Positions 25,612 through 34,927 of a stretch of 64,000 nt of DNA are shown one piece after another. This stretch comes from CAZNSX01 sp964575845 (GTDB taxonomy: Bacteria; UBA8248; CAZNSX01). Made by a program: the position numbers and the translations under genes. How positions within the stretch are numbered: position 1 is the first letter of the stretch; each line of letters starts with the position of its first letter. The stretch is from assembly GCA_964575845.1 (NCBI GenBank), contig CAZNSX010000005.1:186001-250000 (forward strand). The letters run 5' to 3'. The notes beneath the pieces were generated by a model, which was given only the letters and a program-made list of their open reading frames with translations, searched no databases and was not told the origin of the DNA.

Positions 25612-26121
25612 GCCGGGAGGTGGAATCTGGGGGAGGCCCTCCGCGACCACAGGAGGGCTCTTTTCGTTGGAGAGACCACCTTCGGCAAGGGGGCCGTCCA
25701 GAGCATAATCCCTCTAGAGGATGGCTCGGCCCTGCGCCTCACCACCACCCGCTTTAAGCCGCCTTCAGGGGAGCTGATAGAGGGTAAGGGAATAACCCCT
25801 CACCTCATCATAGGACGCGCTAAAGAGAGAGGCACAGCCCTCAAGGTCCCCGCCGGGAAGGGGAGGGGCGGGCCCAGCCGAAGCTCAAACGAGCGAAAGA
25901 AACAAGAAGCCGACCTGGCCCTTGAGGTAGCGCAGAGGACCCTCCGCCAGGCCACCAGCCCAGAACTCAAAGAGCTAAAGATTCTGGCCGAAAAGGCCTA
26001 TCTCCAGCTTAAGGCCCTGGGCCAGGAGGGAGAATCTCCTCCCCCATTCCTCAACCGTCCGGCCCGCGGGCGGCCATCTCCTGGTGGAGCGTCTTTGATG
26101 GGGGCCGCGCGCTGTGCGTGA
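25612..26121 (+). pseudogene. C-terminal remnant of a CtpA/S41 processing protease
   Basis: An open frame of about 170 codons begins without a start just after the uspA stop and ends in TGA at 26121. The first part is a clear S41 C-terminal block: FVGETTFGKGAVQSIIPLEDG with the catalytic-Lys region (TTFGKG), then LRLTTTRFKPPSGELIEGKG and ITPHLIIG. The rest is a Glu/Lys/Leu-rich tail and low-complexity sequence. The signal peptide, PDZ domain and Ser-containing half are missing, so it is non-functional. It has kept its reading frame, which suggests recent truncation. Confidence 0.75.
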
Positions 26122-26387
26122 AGGTAAACCGCTCACGGCGCGCCGCTCGCTCTCAGTGATTCCACCTTTCATGGGTCAGTCCTCTTGCTCTCATCCTCAG
26201 GTCTAATTTTTTCCTTTTCCCGAGACCCTCTCATCACAAAAGGAGATTGCCCCAGGGTAGGCCTCAAGCAGGAAGGGAGGAAATTTCCCTCAGTAGAGGC
26301 TCCCTTCCCTCAAGAAACGGCTTGCCCCGGAAGGAGGGATGGTTTAGCTTGGGCGGAAAGCAGGGAGAACCTTCCGGAGGCTGCCCC

Positions 26388-27548
26388 TTGGAGCATAGAC
26401 GAGAGTTCTGGGTTCTCTTCACCGCCATCTTTGTCGCCTCCGTGGGCATAGGTATCATCGCCCCCCTCATCTCCCTCTACGCCCAGTCCCTGGGAGCCAC
26501 GGGCGTCCTTCTCGGGCTCATTTTCTCCACCTTCTCCATCTCTCGCTCCATATTCATGCCCTTCCTGGGCAAGCTCTCAGACCTCAGGGGACGAAGGCCC
26601 TTCATTATCTCCGGGCTCGCCGCCTACGTAGGTATCTCTATCTTCTATACCCAGGCGGAAAGCGCGAGCTACCTCCTCACAGTCAGGTTTCTCCATGGGA
26701 TTGCTGCGGCCATGGTCTTCCCGGTTGCAATGGCCTATGTGGGAGAGATAACGCCTCCCGGCCGCGAGGGAGTCTACATGGGGACCTTTAACGTTGCCTT
26801 TTTCGGCGGCTTCGGCCTGGGCCCTCTCATGGGAGGTGGAGTCAGTGACTTCTTGGGTATTCACGCACCTTTCTACTTGATGGGCGCCCTCAGCATCCTG
26901 GCCCTCCTGCTGGTCGTTTTCCTCCTCCCCGAATCTCCTGGCCTCAAGACCAGGGAGACTGTGCGGCCCTCCTACCGTGCCCTCGTGAGGATTCCGATCA
27001 TGCGGGGCCTCATGGCTTTCAGGCTCGTCGGAGCTGCAGGCATGAGCAGCATTATGACATTCCTCCCCATTCTGGTTGTAGTGTCCCTCAAACTATCGGC
27101 CACCCAGCTTGGCATTCTGCTCTCGGGTGCTGTCCTGACCTCAAGTCTCCTTCAGATTCCCTCCGGACGCCTTGCAGACCGTCTTAGCCGAAGTAGGCTC
27201 GTGGCCACTGGGGGTCTCCTTGCAGGCCTGGCGATCCTCTGCATCCCTTTTATGGGAAGTTTCAGGGCGCTTTTCATCATAAGCCTCGCCCTGGGTGTGG
27301 CCAATGCCATCTCCCTGCCCGCGGCCACGGCCCTCTTGGTAGGCGTGGGGAGAGGCTACGGCATGGGCTCTTCCATGGCTCTTCTGAATCTGGCCATGAG
27401 CATTGGCTTCGGTGGCGGGCCCCTCCTGGGAGGCCTGGTCATGGACCTGGCGGGGCTAGGCTGGACGTTCCACCTTAGCGGCCTTCTCGCCCTTCTGGGA
27501 GTGGCTCTTTTTTGGAAGATAGCGAGGGAAGAAGAAGCCCCTAGCTGA
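26388..27548 (+). CDS. Major facilitator superfamily transporter
   Basis: A 386-residue, 12-helix MFS carrier. I choose the TTG at 26388 because GGAGG lies 7 bases upstream and the first helix (REFWVLFTAIFVASVGIGI) follows directly; longer readings add a non-hydrophobic arm. The MFS signature between helices 2 and 3 reads GKLSDLRGRRPFI, with a second copy GRLADRLSRSRLV in the C-terminal half. The profile resembles drug/proton antiporters. Substrate unknown. Confidence 0.85.
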   Translation: MEHRREFWVLFTAIFVASVGIGIIAPLISLYAQSLGATGVLLGLIFSTFSISRSIFMPFLGKLSDLRGRRPFIISGLAAYVGISIFYTQAESASYLLTVRFLHGIAAAMVFPVAMAYVGEITPPGREGVYMGTFNVAFFGGFGLGPLMGGGVSDFLGIHAPFYLMGALSILALLLVVFLLPESPGLKTRETVRPSYRALVRIPIMRGLMAFRLVGAAGMSSIMTFLPILVVVSLKLSATQLGILLSGAVLTSSLLQIPSGRLADRLSRSRLVATGGLLAGLAILCIPFMGSFRALFIISLALGVANAISLPAATALLVGVGRGYGMGSSMALLNLAMSIGFGGGPLLGGLVMDLAGLGWTFHLSGLLALLGVALFWKIAREEEAPS

Positions 27549-27593
27549 AGAAACTCTCGCCCTGGTTTCCTACCTTACGGCCAAAACCGTTAG

Positions 27594-28754
27594 CTAGAGG
27601 GCGGCCCGGAGGAGAGCTTCAATATCCTTGAGTTCTGTCTTCCGTGGGTTGGCCGCGATGTTCCCGCTCTTCATCGCGGCCGCCGCCATCTCCGGAATAT
27701 GCTCCTCCTTGCATCCGACCTGGCTCAGGCGGGTCTCAATGCTGATATCCGCCGCTAGCTTTCTGACCGAATCGATGGCCTCTCTGGCCCTCTCACGGAC
27801 GGAAAGCCCTTTCTCATTCGCCCCCATTGTCCCAGCGACGGCGGCGAGCTTCTCCTCCGCCGCAGGCAGATTGAACTCCATCACAGGTGGAAGGCAAATG
27901 GCGCAGATGACCCCATGGGGAGCATCATAATAACCGCCCAGAGGCATGGACATGGCATGAACGTTTCCACACCGAGTGTTAGAGAAGCAGAGCGCCGTCA
28001 TTGTGCTCGCGATGGCGAGGCCAGCTACTTCCTCCGGGCCGGCCTTTCCGAGCACGGCATTCCGCAGGCCTCTTGCAATCAGGCCCATCGCGTGCAGGCA
28101 GAGGGCCTCTGTTATGGGAAGGCTGAGCTTCGAGAGAAAGGATTCTATCGCGTGGGATAGGGCATCCATTCCCACCGCGGCTGAGAGTTCGGGCGGCAGG
28201 TTCATCATGAGAGCGGGGTCGACGAGGGCCGTCCTCGGGAAAAGGAGGGGCCCCGCGACGGTAAACTTGTATCTCTCCTCTTCAACGGTCAGCACGCTGA
28301 AGGGGGAGACCTCGCTCCCGGTTCCGTAGGTCGTAGGAACCGTAACCAGGGGCGGAATGGGTCTATTGAATTTCCCCACCCCCTCATAATCCTTGGGGGT
28401 GCCGCCGTTGGTAGCGACCACTCCTATGGCTTTAGCGACATCGATGGAGCTGCCGCCCCCTACAGCCAGGATGCCGTTGCATCGGTCTCGCCTGTAAAGG
28501 GAAGCGCCCTCCATGGGGAGGCTCACCGAAGGGTTCGGCTTGACCCCGTCAAAGATGGATACGCCGATGCCCACCTTTTCCAGGGAATCCACAAGAGGCT
28601 TCACCAGACCCGCTTTCATCACTCCCGGGTCGGTTACCACAAGGGCCTTCGATGTGCCGAGCGCTTTCAGCTCCTCCCCTGCACCCCCTGAAGAGCCCCC
28701 GCCGAAGATAATCTTGGTCGGTGCAAGGAACTGGAAGAAGGTCTTTTCAGTCAT
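27594..28754 (-). CDS. Iron-containing alcohol dehydrogenase
   Basis: A 386-residue group III ADH. The N-terminal Rossmann-like half has GGGSSGGAGEELKALG and AVGGGSSIDVAKAIG. The helical metal domain has the ligand motif GMDALSHAIESFLS and a His cluster (NVHAMSMPLGGYYDAPHGV). It should oxidise or reduce a small alcohol/aldehyde with NAD(P). It converges with the MFS gene 46 bases away. A hairpin lies in its 5' leader. Confidence 0.92.
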   Translation of the reverse strand: MTEKTFFQFLAPTKIIFGGGSSGGAGEELKALGTSKALVVTDPGVMKAGLVKPLVDSLEKVGIGVSIFDGVKPNPSVSLPMEGASLYRRDRCNGILAVGGGSSIDVAKAIGVVATNGGTPKDYEGVGKFNRPIPPLVTVPTTYGTGSEVSPFSVLTVEEERYKFTVAGPLLFPRTALVDPALMMNLPPELSAAVGMDALSHAIESFLSKLSLPITEALCLHAMGLIARGLRNAVLGKAGPEEVAGLAIASTMTALCFSNTRCGNVHAMSMPLGGYYDAPHGVICAICLPPVMEFNLPAAEEKLAAVAGTMGANEKGLSVRERAREAIDSVRKLAADISIETRLSQVGCKEEHIPEMAAAAMKSGNIAANPRKTELKDIEALLRAAL

Positions 28755-28775
28755 GCCGTGTCAGTCTCCTATTTT

Positions 28776-28795
28776 GGGGTTTCCAGGGGAACCCC
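28776..28795 (-). other. RNA hairpin in the 5' leader of the Fe-ADH gene
   Basis: GGGGTTTCC/GGGGAACCCC can form a 9-bp stem (one G-U pair) with an AG loop on either strand, just upstream of the AGGAG ribosome site of the Fe-ADH gene. No T-run follows, so it looks like a leader or mRNA-stability structure. The rest of 28755-29025 shows no recognisable gene. Confidence 0.45.
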
Positions 28796-29025
28796 TCTTA
28801 CACAAAAAAGACTTAAAAACTCAAGCACACGCTCATAAGGAGCGTGAATGAAGATATTTTAGGACCGAGAATGGTCGTTTGGGAAGAGAGCTTCCATAAC
28901 TCTGTGGACCGCCGCACTCCCCTCTATGGCGAAGGGACCGAAGTCAAGTCTGTCCTACTACAACTGATGTCAGCGAATTGAGCTCCATCAGTCGGGTCTC
29001 AATCGTCCTCTTTATAATCTCTTGT

Positions 29026-29658
29026 CTAATTAGATTTTCTTGCCCTTATAACGACAAAAGAAGCTTCTTCATAGCCAGGCCTCACTTCTTCCGCCTTTTT
29101 TATTTCGCTCAGCTCATGAAAGACCGTTTGTCTGAATTCAAAATATCCAAATCCTGCTCTTGTCAAATGTGCAATAACTTCATTAATAGAATAAAACTGT
29201 GCCATACGGTAAAAGACATTTTTCACTTTTTCTTTTTCATATAGCCTGCCCAGCTCACTTTTTTTATCGATAAAACCATTGACAAAATAGCCATCCTTTC
29301 TTAGGATTCTATGTGTCTCCCTGAATGAGGCATGCACATCGTCCAAGAAGCACAATGTGGTAACCATCAGAACATAATCGAAAGTCTCATCTCTTAGGGG
29401 AAGCGCTTCCGCCACGCCGGCTACAAGGGTCATGCCCCTTTCCTTTGCAATCCCTCCCATTCTGGGGGAGGGCTCGACTCCGAATTTGATACCCAACGGG
29501 GACGCAAACCTTCCACTGCCAACGCCTATCTCCAGGCCAAGCCCACTTTCTGGAAGAAGCTCTCTCACAGCATTGAGCTCAGAGAAATAGACATATTTGT
29601 TTCTCTCAAACCATTCTTCATACTCACGAGTATATCTTTCGAACGGCTCGACTTTCAT
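29026..29658 (-). CDS. SAM-dependent methyltransferase
   Basis: A 210-residue Methyltransf_11-type enzyme: GLGLEIGVGSGRFASPLGI is motif I, FGVEPSPRM motif II, and LPLRDETFDYVLMVTTLCFLDD the post-motifs. It begins 21 bases after the radical SAM gene on the same strand. Both are more A+T rich than their neighbours, so the pair may have moved together. The shared substrate is unknown. Confidence 0.85.
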   Translation of the reverse strand: MKVEPFERYTREYEEWFERNKYVYFSELNAVRELLPESGLGLEIGVGSGRFASPLGIKFGVEPSPRMGGIAKERGMTLVAGVAEALPLRDETFDYVLMVTTLCFLDDVHASFRETHRILRKDGYFVNGFIDKKSELGRLYEKEKVKNVFYRMAQFYSINEVIAHLTRAGFGYFEFRQTVFHELSEIKKAEEVRPGYEEASFVVIRARKSN

Positions 29659-29679
29659 TCGAGGTTAGCCCCGTTTTTC

Positions 29680-30441
29680 TCAGGGATACGGTCTCTTCCT
29701 CTTCCGAACTTCTCCTAAATCGAGGGGATGGACCTCTGGTCTTGTGGCTTCATAGACCGAGGATATCTTGAAATGGCTAAAATATTCTTTAATTTTATCG
29801 ATTTCTATCCTACTCAATGGCTTGACCGCGCACGGTCTCAATGGGGTGTTTATCTGAACTTCGTCTGGTTCAAGCTCTTTCGCAAGCTCCGCTATTTCTT
29901 TAGCGTACCCTTTATTCATGTCAATGAACATTATTTGCAACGAAAACATGCCTGTGAAATTTTCTCTAAATCTCTTGATCCCGACCAAGCAATCCTGAAA
30001 CTTAATCTTTTCATGCGGACGGTTAATATACCTGAAAAGCTCTTCATTGGAAGCATCTAATTTTGCTACCACGATATCAATTTTTTGGAGTGTGTTTCTT
30101 ACCTCCTCCTCCGATAGCAATGAAGAGTTTGTTAAAATGGCTATCGGTAAATCCGATACGGCTCTAATATAATCTACCATTTCTCCCAGATTCTTGACCA
30201 GAGTCGGCTCGCCTGTCCCGGAAAAAGTTATGACATCCGCTTGCACCTTAATTATCGATTCCAAATCTTTTCTCAATTTCTCCAAGCTGACAAATTCTCT
30301 TCGCTCGCAAACCGTTCTCGCTCGGCCCAGCTGGCAGTATACACAGTCAAATGAGCACATTTTATTATCGCAGCTAATCGGGTCCACACCGAGGGACCTT
30401 CCCAATCTCCAAGAAGATACAGGACCATATACCGCTTTCAT
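29680..30441 (-). CDS. Radical SAM protein (COG0731/TYW1-like)
   Basis: A 253-residue radical SAM enzyme. The cluster motif is CSFDCVYC (C29, C33, C36), preceded by Cys24. It continues ITFSGTGEPTLVKNLGE (the GGE-like SAM site) and ILTNSSLL. The opening VYGPVSSWRLGRSLGVDPI is typical of the COG0731 family, related to tRNA-modifying TYW1 but lacking its flavodoxin domain. It forms a two-gene unit with the methyltransferase downstream, suggesting sequential modification of one substrate. Confidence 0.88.
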   Translation of the reverse strand: MKAVYGPVSSWRLGRSLGVDPISCDNKMCSFDCVYCQLGRARTVCERREFVSLEKLRKDLESIIKVQADVITFSGTGEPTLVKNLGEMVDYIRAVSDLPIAILTNSSLLSEEEVRNTLQKIDIVVAKLDASNEELFRYINRPHEKIKFQDCLVGIKRFRENFTGMFSLQIMFIDMNKGYAKEIAELAKELEPDEVQINTPLRPCAVKPLSRIEIDKIKEYFSHFKISSVYEATRPEVHPLDLGEVRKRKRPYP

Positions 30442-31305
30442 GATTTGTCCGCCTCTGGCTGGGATTTGTTGAATTTATTGATTTCGAGCCAGATCTTCTC
30501 GTTTCCCACAAAATTTTACCTGGCGTGGAGTGGCTACGACTTGCCCTGAAAAGACATTCCATCCGATATTTCCCAGGTCGATACCTAAACGTTCGGGAAC
30601 ACATCTCCTTCGTCATTTGAGACTGGGGCACTCCGGCGAATAGCTTCCGGCCTGAGCGGGCGAGAAAGCCGCACTCTCTGGATACATACTGTAGATTTTG
30701 CCAGCCCTTTTGGCTATCCTTAAGAGAGCCGGGCAGAAGAGAGAACCGCCGTTAGGCTCCCTTAACGGCTATCTCTAAGAGAAGAGAGACTCATCATGTG
30801 ACTGATGAAATATTATACCTATTATCTGTGGGCTCTCTTCATCGCTGCATTCGCCAGCATAATTCCGGGTGTCATCACTAAGGCGGCTGGGTTTACCGCA
30901 TTCAGGCTATACCCCCCACTCCTAGCTCAGGTTCTCGGCCGTTTGCCCTCTCCTATCTTTAGCCCTGAGCCTCGCCCGGATGGCCCTGGGGAAGAAGGAA
31001 GGGGTGGCCGGGGGCCCCCAGCCGTCTCACCCGAGTTGAAGGAAGAGGAGAAAGGGTAGACTCAGGAGAGAAAAATTCCAGGCCCTTGGAATAAGCTCTG
31101 GACCTATACGTCAAAGTCCCTCAAAGGAGGAGGTGATTCTTCTCACACAGAAACCGAGTAAAGCTTTCGGCATTTAGGGGAAAAAGAAAAAAAGGGAGCA
31201 CCCTTTGGGCCAAGTGTTATCCTTTTCCCTCCCGTTGTCAAGCGCTGGAATGGGAAATTCCGGATAGAAAGGAGACCCCGGGTTAGGCCGCGAGATTGGG
31301 GCACG
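30442..31305. other. 864-base stretch without a convincing gene
   Basis: There is one perfect 7-bp inverted repeat, GCCGTTA (30748-30754) and TAACGGC (30763-30769), with an 8-base loop. A short plus-strand frame at 30805-31059 starts like a membrane segment (MKYYTYYLWALFIAAFAS) but turns into Pro/Gly/Glu-rich sequence with no family resemblance, so I do not annotate it as a gene. Purine-rich tracts near 31180 carry no recognisable signal. Confidence 0.35.
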
Positions 31306-32061
31306 ATGCAGAAATACCAAGGAAAGTCCATACTTCTCATATTTGCCCATCCTGATGACGAGGCTTTCGCATATGCCGGAACCGCTGCGAGATATTCAAC
31401 CCTCGGGGCAAAGGTCCATCTAATAACCGCAACGCGGGGCGAGGCAGGCCCTCGGGGTGACCCTCCCGTCTGTGAGAGCAAGGAAGAGCTGGCTATGATA
31501 AGAGAGGAGGAGCTCCGCTGCTCCTGTGAGGTCCTAGGCATCGAGAAGCTCGAAATACTCGGTTATCCCGATGGAGGAGTGGCGTCCGTGCCCGAAGGGG
31601 CGGTCGTCCCGCGGCTAGCACGCCTCATGAGGGAACTCAGGCCGACCACCGTCATCACCTTCGATGAAGAGGGCATAACCGGCCACCCCGACCACATTGC
31701 CATAGGCCGGTTCGCCACCGAGGCCTTTTTCTCTGCAGGAGACGAGGAGGCATACCCGGAGGGGTTAGGGGGCCTGAAGCCCTATCTTCCCGAGCGCCTA
31801 TACTACCGCGTTCTCCCCATGGAGGTTGTCGAGGGAATAGGAGGGAAGGACCACCGCTACCGGGAGGAGATAAGCACCATTATTGACGTAGGGGAGGTTA
31901 TGGAACGTAAGATGCGAGCCATCGCCTGTCACAGGAGTCAGGTTTACCCCCATAACCTGGAGAACCCTTACGTAAGGCATCTCCTCTCCGAGGAGCACTA
32001 CCTGAGGGTCTATCCTCCCTGGGAGCCCTGCATGGAGAAAGAGAGCGAGCTTTTTCCCTGA
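31306..32061 (+). CDS. PIG-L/LmbE family zinc deacetylase
   Basis: A 251-residue LmbE-type N-acetylglucosaminyl deacetylase-like enzyme. Residues 14-19 are AHPDDE, giving the zinc ligands His15 and Asp18 plus base Asp17. The second conserved site is GITGHPDHIAIG with the third ligand His. Relatives act on GlcNAc-inositol, GlcNAc-malate (bacillithiol) or secondary-metabolite sugars; no neighbour decides between them. Confidence 0.9.
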   Translation: MQKYQGKSILLIFAHPDDEAFAYAGTAARYSTLGAKVHLITATRGEAGPRGDPPVCESKEELAMIREEELRCSCEVLGIEKLEILGYPDGGVASVPEGAVVPRLARLMRELRPTTVITFDEEGITGHPDHIAIGRFATEAFFSAGDEEAYPEGLGGLKPYLPERLYYRVLPMEVVEGIGGKDHRYREEISTIIDVGEVMERKMRAIACHRSQVYPHNLENPYVRHLLSEEHYLRVYPPWEPCMEKESELFP

Positions 32062-32173
32062 GCCCAAACTTCTGACAATTCAACTTCCCCCCTCTCCACA
32101 GTCAAAATTGCCAGAGATTACCGCCCGGACGACTGCCAGCTCATCTGCCCGGAAACGCCCTTTTAGTTCGGCT

Positions 32174-32638
32174 TCATCCCAGAATCTGCGGTGTGACCAT
32201 CCAGGCGATAGTAAAGCCCTGCGCTTCTCCACCCTCCAGGCACAGGAGGGCAACCTCGGGGAATGTGACTACCTCACGCGTTTCGTTCCCCACGAGGAGT
32301 GAGGAGGCCAGCTTGCCCAGGAACGGCATGTGGCCCACCACCATCAGGTCCTCTCCAGCGTTAAGGAGCTCTTCCCTCACACCCTCGACGGGGTCCATCG
32401 GCGCAAGGCCCGGATGCTCCATGACACCCTTCGCCGAGGCCACTGCTGGGGCCAGGATCTCGGCCGTCTGCGCAGCCCGCAGTCTACCGCTGTGCCAGAC
32501 GGCGCTCACGCGCAATCCCAGGGGCTGGATGAACCGGGCAACCCTTTGAGCCTCCTCGCGGCCCTTTTCGGTCAAAGGGCGCTCTGGGTCAACCCGTTCG
32601 GGTGCGGCTTCTCCGTGACGCACAAGATATAGACGCAT
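32174..32638 (-). CDS. sixA: Phosphohistidine phosphatase SixA
   Basis: A 154-residue single-domain histidine phosphatase. The catalytic RHG motif is at residues 7-9 (YLVRHGEAAPE), with LTEKGREEAQRVA, SGRLRAAQTAEIL and the second catalytic His in VVGHMPFLG. Length and pattern fit SixA, which removes phosphate from phosphohistidine on phosphorelay or PTS proteins. It converges with the PIG-L gene. Confidence 0.9.
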   Translation of the reverse strand: MRLYLVRHGEAAPERVDPERPLTEKGREEAQRVARFIQPLGLRVSAVWHSGRLRAAQTAEILAPAVASAKGVMEHPGLAPMDPVEGVREELLNAGEDLMVVGHMPFLGKLASSLLVGNETREVVTFPEVALLCLEGGEAQGFTIAWMVTPQILG

Positions 32639-32743
32639 CTTCCATCCTCACAGCAAATTGTGCCCTGCATTGGCCGTTATGGCCGGAGAGAACACCTCCT
32701 CTCATTCAGCACATACTTCAATTCTTTACCCTTGCCTCCCGGT

Positions 32744-32771
32744 ATTATAGTTGGATTTGCCCTAAGTTGAA
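32744..32771 (-). promoter_or_regulatory. Possible sixA promoter
   Basis: On the minus strand TTCAAC (32771-32766) and a perfect TATAAT (32749-32744) are 16 bases apart, about 105 bases upstream of the sixA start. Confidence 0.35.
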
Positions 32772-32902
32772 GGCAAATAGGGCGTGTCCCCCGCCCCAGG
32801 CCGGGAGGAAACGCCTCTTATGAGCAAAATTCGAGGACTCTAACGTTAACTCAATACAATTCAAATAGATATAGGCTTTGAAAAATTCCGCCAGGAAAGT
32901 GC

Positions 32903-32940
32903 TTGACAGAAAGAATGTATGATTGTATTCTTGAATACAA
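32903..32940 (+). promoter_or_regulatory. Promoter with an 18-bp palindromic operator over the -10
   Basis: TTGACA (32903-32908), a 17-base spacer and TATTCT (32926-32931) form a good sigma70 promoter. A perfect inverted repeat, TTGTATTC-TT-GAATACAA (32923-32940), covers the -10, the classic position for a repressor site. The first recognisable downstream gene is the rhodanese at 33300, about 360 bases away. The leader between (32941-33299) holds no convincing gene. Confidence 0.6.
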
Positions 32941-33299
32941 AAAGTACTATTAACATCGGGAAAGCCCAGCAGCAATCGGAGTCGTAAAAAAAGAGATTCT
33001 TCATCCTTGCAACCACCCCTTCCTTTTTACTCTCGCGATATGCTCCACCCTGACTCCCCCTTCCGCAGGAACCACAGGCGGGGTGAGGGGGCTGAGGTTC
33101 CTTTGCTGGAGGGGTGGAAGATGGTCCCCGTCAGCGATTTGTTTTTTTCCCTTCTCAAGGGATGGCAGGCGCGGCTGCATCTTCTGTCAAGGTGGCAAGG
33201 GGGATGAAACTATCTGATAGCCTTATGAAGAAATATGGCAACTTACACCAGCCATCGAGGTGATGGCATATGGGTTCTCAACATCTAGGAGGACAGAAA

Positions 33300-33743
33300 A
33301 TGGCTAGGAGAAGCTTTGCGGGTATAGTGGGGTTTATTTTTTTGGCTGGCGTAGCCGCGACGGCCATCGTAGTCGCCACTAAGATAATGACACCGACGGA
33401 CCTCATCAAAGAGGCTAAGGCAGGCGTGTGGCGCACCATCGATGTCAATAAGGGTATGGAGCTCATCCAGGAGCAGGAAGGCCTTGTGGTTCTGGACGTG
33501 CGGGAGCCGGCTGAATTCGAGGCTGGCCACCTGCCGATGGCTATCAACATCCCACGCGGGCTTGTGGAGTTCCAGATCGGTGGGAAGGTCAAGGACAAGA
33601 GCACCCCCATTCTCGTATACTGCAAGACGGGTGGCCGCTCCTCACTTGCGGCTTACAACCTGCAGCGGATGGGCTACACAAACCTCTATAACATGTGGGG
33701 TGGCTTTACAGCCTGGAAGGAGAAAGGCCTCCCCGTTGAATAA
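33300..33743 (+). CDS. Membrane-anchored rhodanese-like sulfurtransferase
   Basis: A 147-residue protein. The ATG at 33300 follows AGGAGGA at 6 bases. An N-terminal membrane anchor (FAGIVGFIFLAGVAATAIVV) leads to a periplasmic rhodanese domain: VVLDVREPAEFEAGHLPMAINIP and the active loop YCKTGGRSSLAA with catalytic Cys. It probably carries persulfide sulfur or acts in thiol homeostasis outside the cytoplasm. The sulfur-assimilation operon converges on it from the right. Confidence 0.88.
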   Translation: MARRSFAGIVGFIFLAGVAATAIVVATKIMTPTDLIKEAKAGVWRTIDVNKGMELIQEQEGLVVLDVREPAEFEAGHLPMAINIPRGLVEFQIGGKVKDKSTPILVYCKTGGRSSLAAYNLQRMGYTNLYNMWGGFTAWKEKGLPVE

Positions 33744-33951
33744 AAGCGAACGGTAGGTCTCGTGGGGCGCCAGGGGGTGAGCTTTTAGGCGAGGCTGAAG
33801 GAGCCGGAAGAAAAGCGCCGGATTGACCTTTTGCTCTCATCTTCCGTATGCTCACCTATTGACGCTACCGCGCAGCTTCCAATAAATTACACCACCATTA
33901 CTTTACTTCTCACAGAAACCAAAAGGGCTTAATCCTTCTTTCAAGGAAAAC

Positions 33952-34869
33952 TCAGCTGCTGATGTATCGGCTTCCACCGTCGGGGCATATGGCTACGATC
34001 ACCCCTCTTTCCAAACACGCGGTCACCCTTAAGGCCGCCTCTACAGCGGCTCCTGCCGAATGCCCGACGAAGAGGCCCTCAGCGGCGGCCAGCTCCTCCG
34101 ACCTTTTGTAGGCATCCGCAGTACTCACCGGGAGCACCTCATCGGGAAAGTTCTCATCGTAGATCTGGGGTTTTATGGAGCTGGCCATGTGCTTAAGCCC
34201 TTCGATGCCATGGAGGGGCTCTTCGGGCTCCATCGCAATGACCTTTACCTCCGGTTTCAACCCCCGGAGTCTCGCCCCCGTCCCCATGAGCGTGCCGCCG
34301 GTGCCGATTCCCGAAACCAGGTGAGTGATCTGTCCCCGTGTCTGCTGAAAGATCTCAAGCCCAGTAGTCTCGAAATGGGCCTTCGGGTTGGCGGGATTAT
34401 CGTACTGGCCGGGCATGAAATAGCGCTCCGGCTCAGCCTCAGAGATTTCCCTGGCCACCCGGCGTGCGCCGTCCGAGCCCTGAAGAGGGTCTGTCAGCAC
34501 CACCTCGGCACCGTAAGCTCTTATGGTCTCGATGCGCTCGGGGCTTGCGTTTGCGGGGAGAAGAAGCTTCGACTTAAACCCCAGGGCTGCCCCTATCATC
34601 GCGTAGGCGATGCCGGTGTTCCCGGAGGTTGAATCCAGCAGCACCTTGCCCCGGGAGAACTCGCCCGAGGATATTCCCTCTCTCACCATCCACAGGGCCG
34701 GTCTGTCCTTTACCGACCCTCCTGGATTCAGCCACTCGGCCTTTACATAGAGCCTCACGCCGGGAAACCGCTGCCGCCAGCTCCGGAGCTCTATCAAGGG
34801 AGTATTCCCTATTTGCTTAAGGATCGGTGCGCTTCTTTGAAGAAGGTGGCTCCTCAGCGCCACATCCAT
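33952..34869 (-). CDS. cysM: Cysteine synthase (CysM/CysK family)
   Basis: A 305-residue fold-type II PLP enzyme. The PLP lysine is in NPGGSVKDRPA, the substrate loop is STSGNTGIAYA, and the phosphate cradle is VSGIGTGGTLMGTG. It should make cysteine from O-acetylserine (or O-phosphoserine) and sulfide or thiosulfate. It is the last gene of the operon, downstream of APS reductase and sulfite reductase, which supply the sulfide. Confidence 0.92.
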   Translation of the reverse strand: MDVALRSHLLQRSAPILKQIGNTPLIELRSWRQRFPGVRLYVKAEWLNPGGSVKDRPALWMVREGISSGEFSRGKVLLDSTSGNTGIAYAMIGAALGFKSKLLLPANASPERIETIRAYGAEVVLTDPLQGSDGARRVAREISEAEPERYFMPGQYDNPANPKAHFETTGLEIFQQTRGQITHLVSGIGTGGTLMGTGARLRGLKPEVKVIAMEPEEPLHGIEGLKHMASSIKPQIYDENFPDEVLPVSTADAYKRSEELAAAEGLFVGHSAGAAVEAALRVTACLERGVIVAICPDGGSRYISS

Positions 34870-34927
34870 CTATCAGGCCTCCATAAGGATGGGTCAAAAT
34901 CATAATCACAAGCTTCCCAGGACCCCT

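Noticed and set aside
28776..28795. Fe-ADH leader hairpin as an intrinsic terminator
   Set aside because: No T-run follows on either strand and it lies directly upstream of a ribosome site.
30805..31059. An 84-codon frame beginning like a membrane protein
   Set aside because: Only the first 35 residues look protein-like; the rest is Pro/Gly/Glu low complexity and there is no clear ribosome site.
33007..33207. A 66-codon plus-strand frame in the rhodanese leader
   Set aside because: No ribosome site, no family resemblance, and a composition like random G+C-rich sequence.
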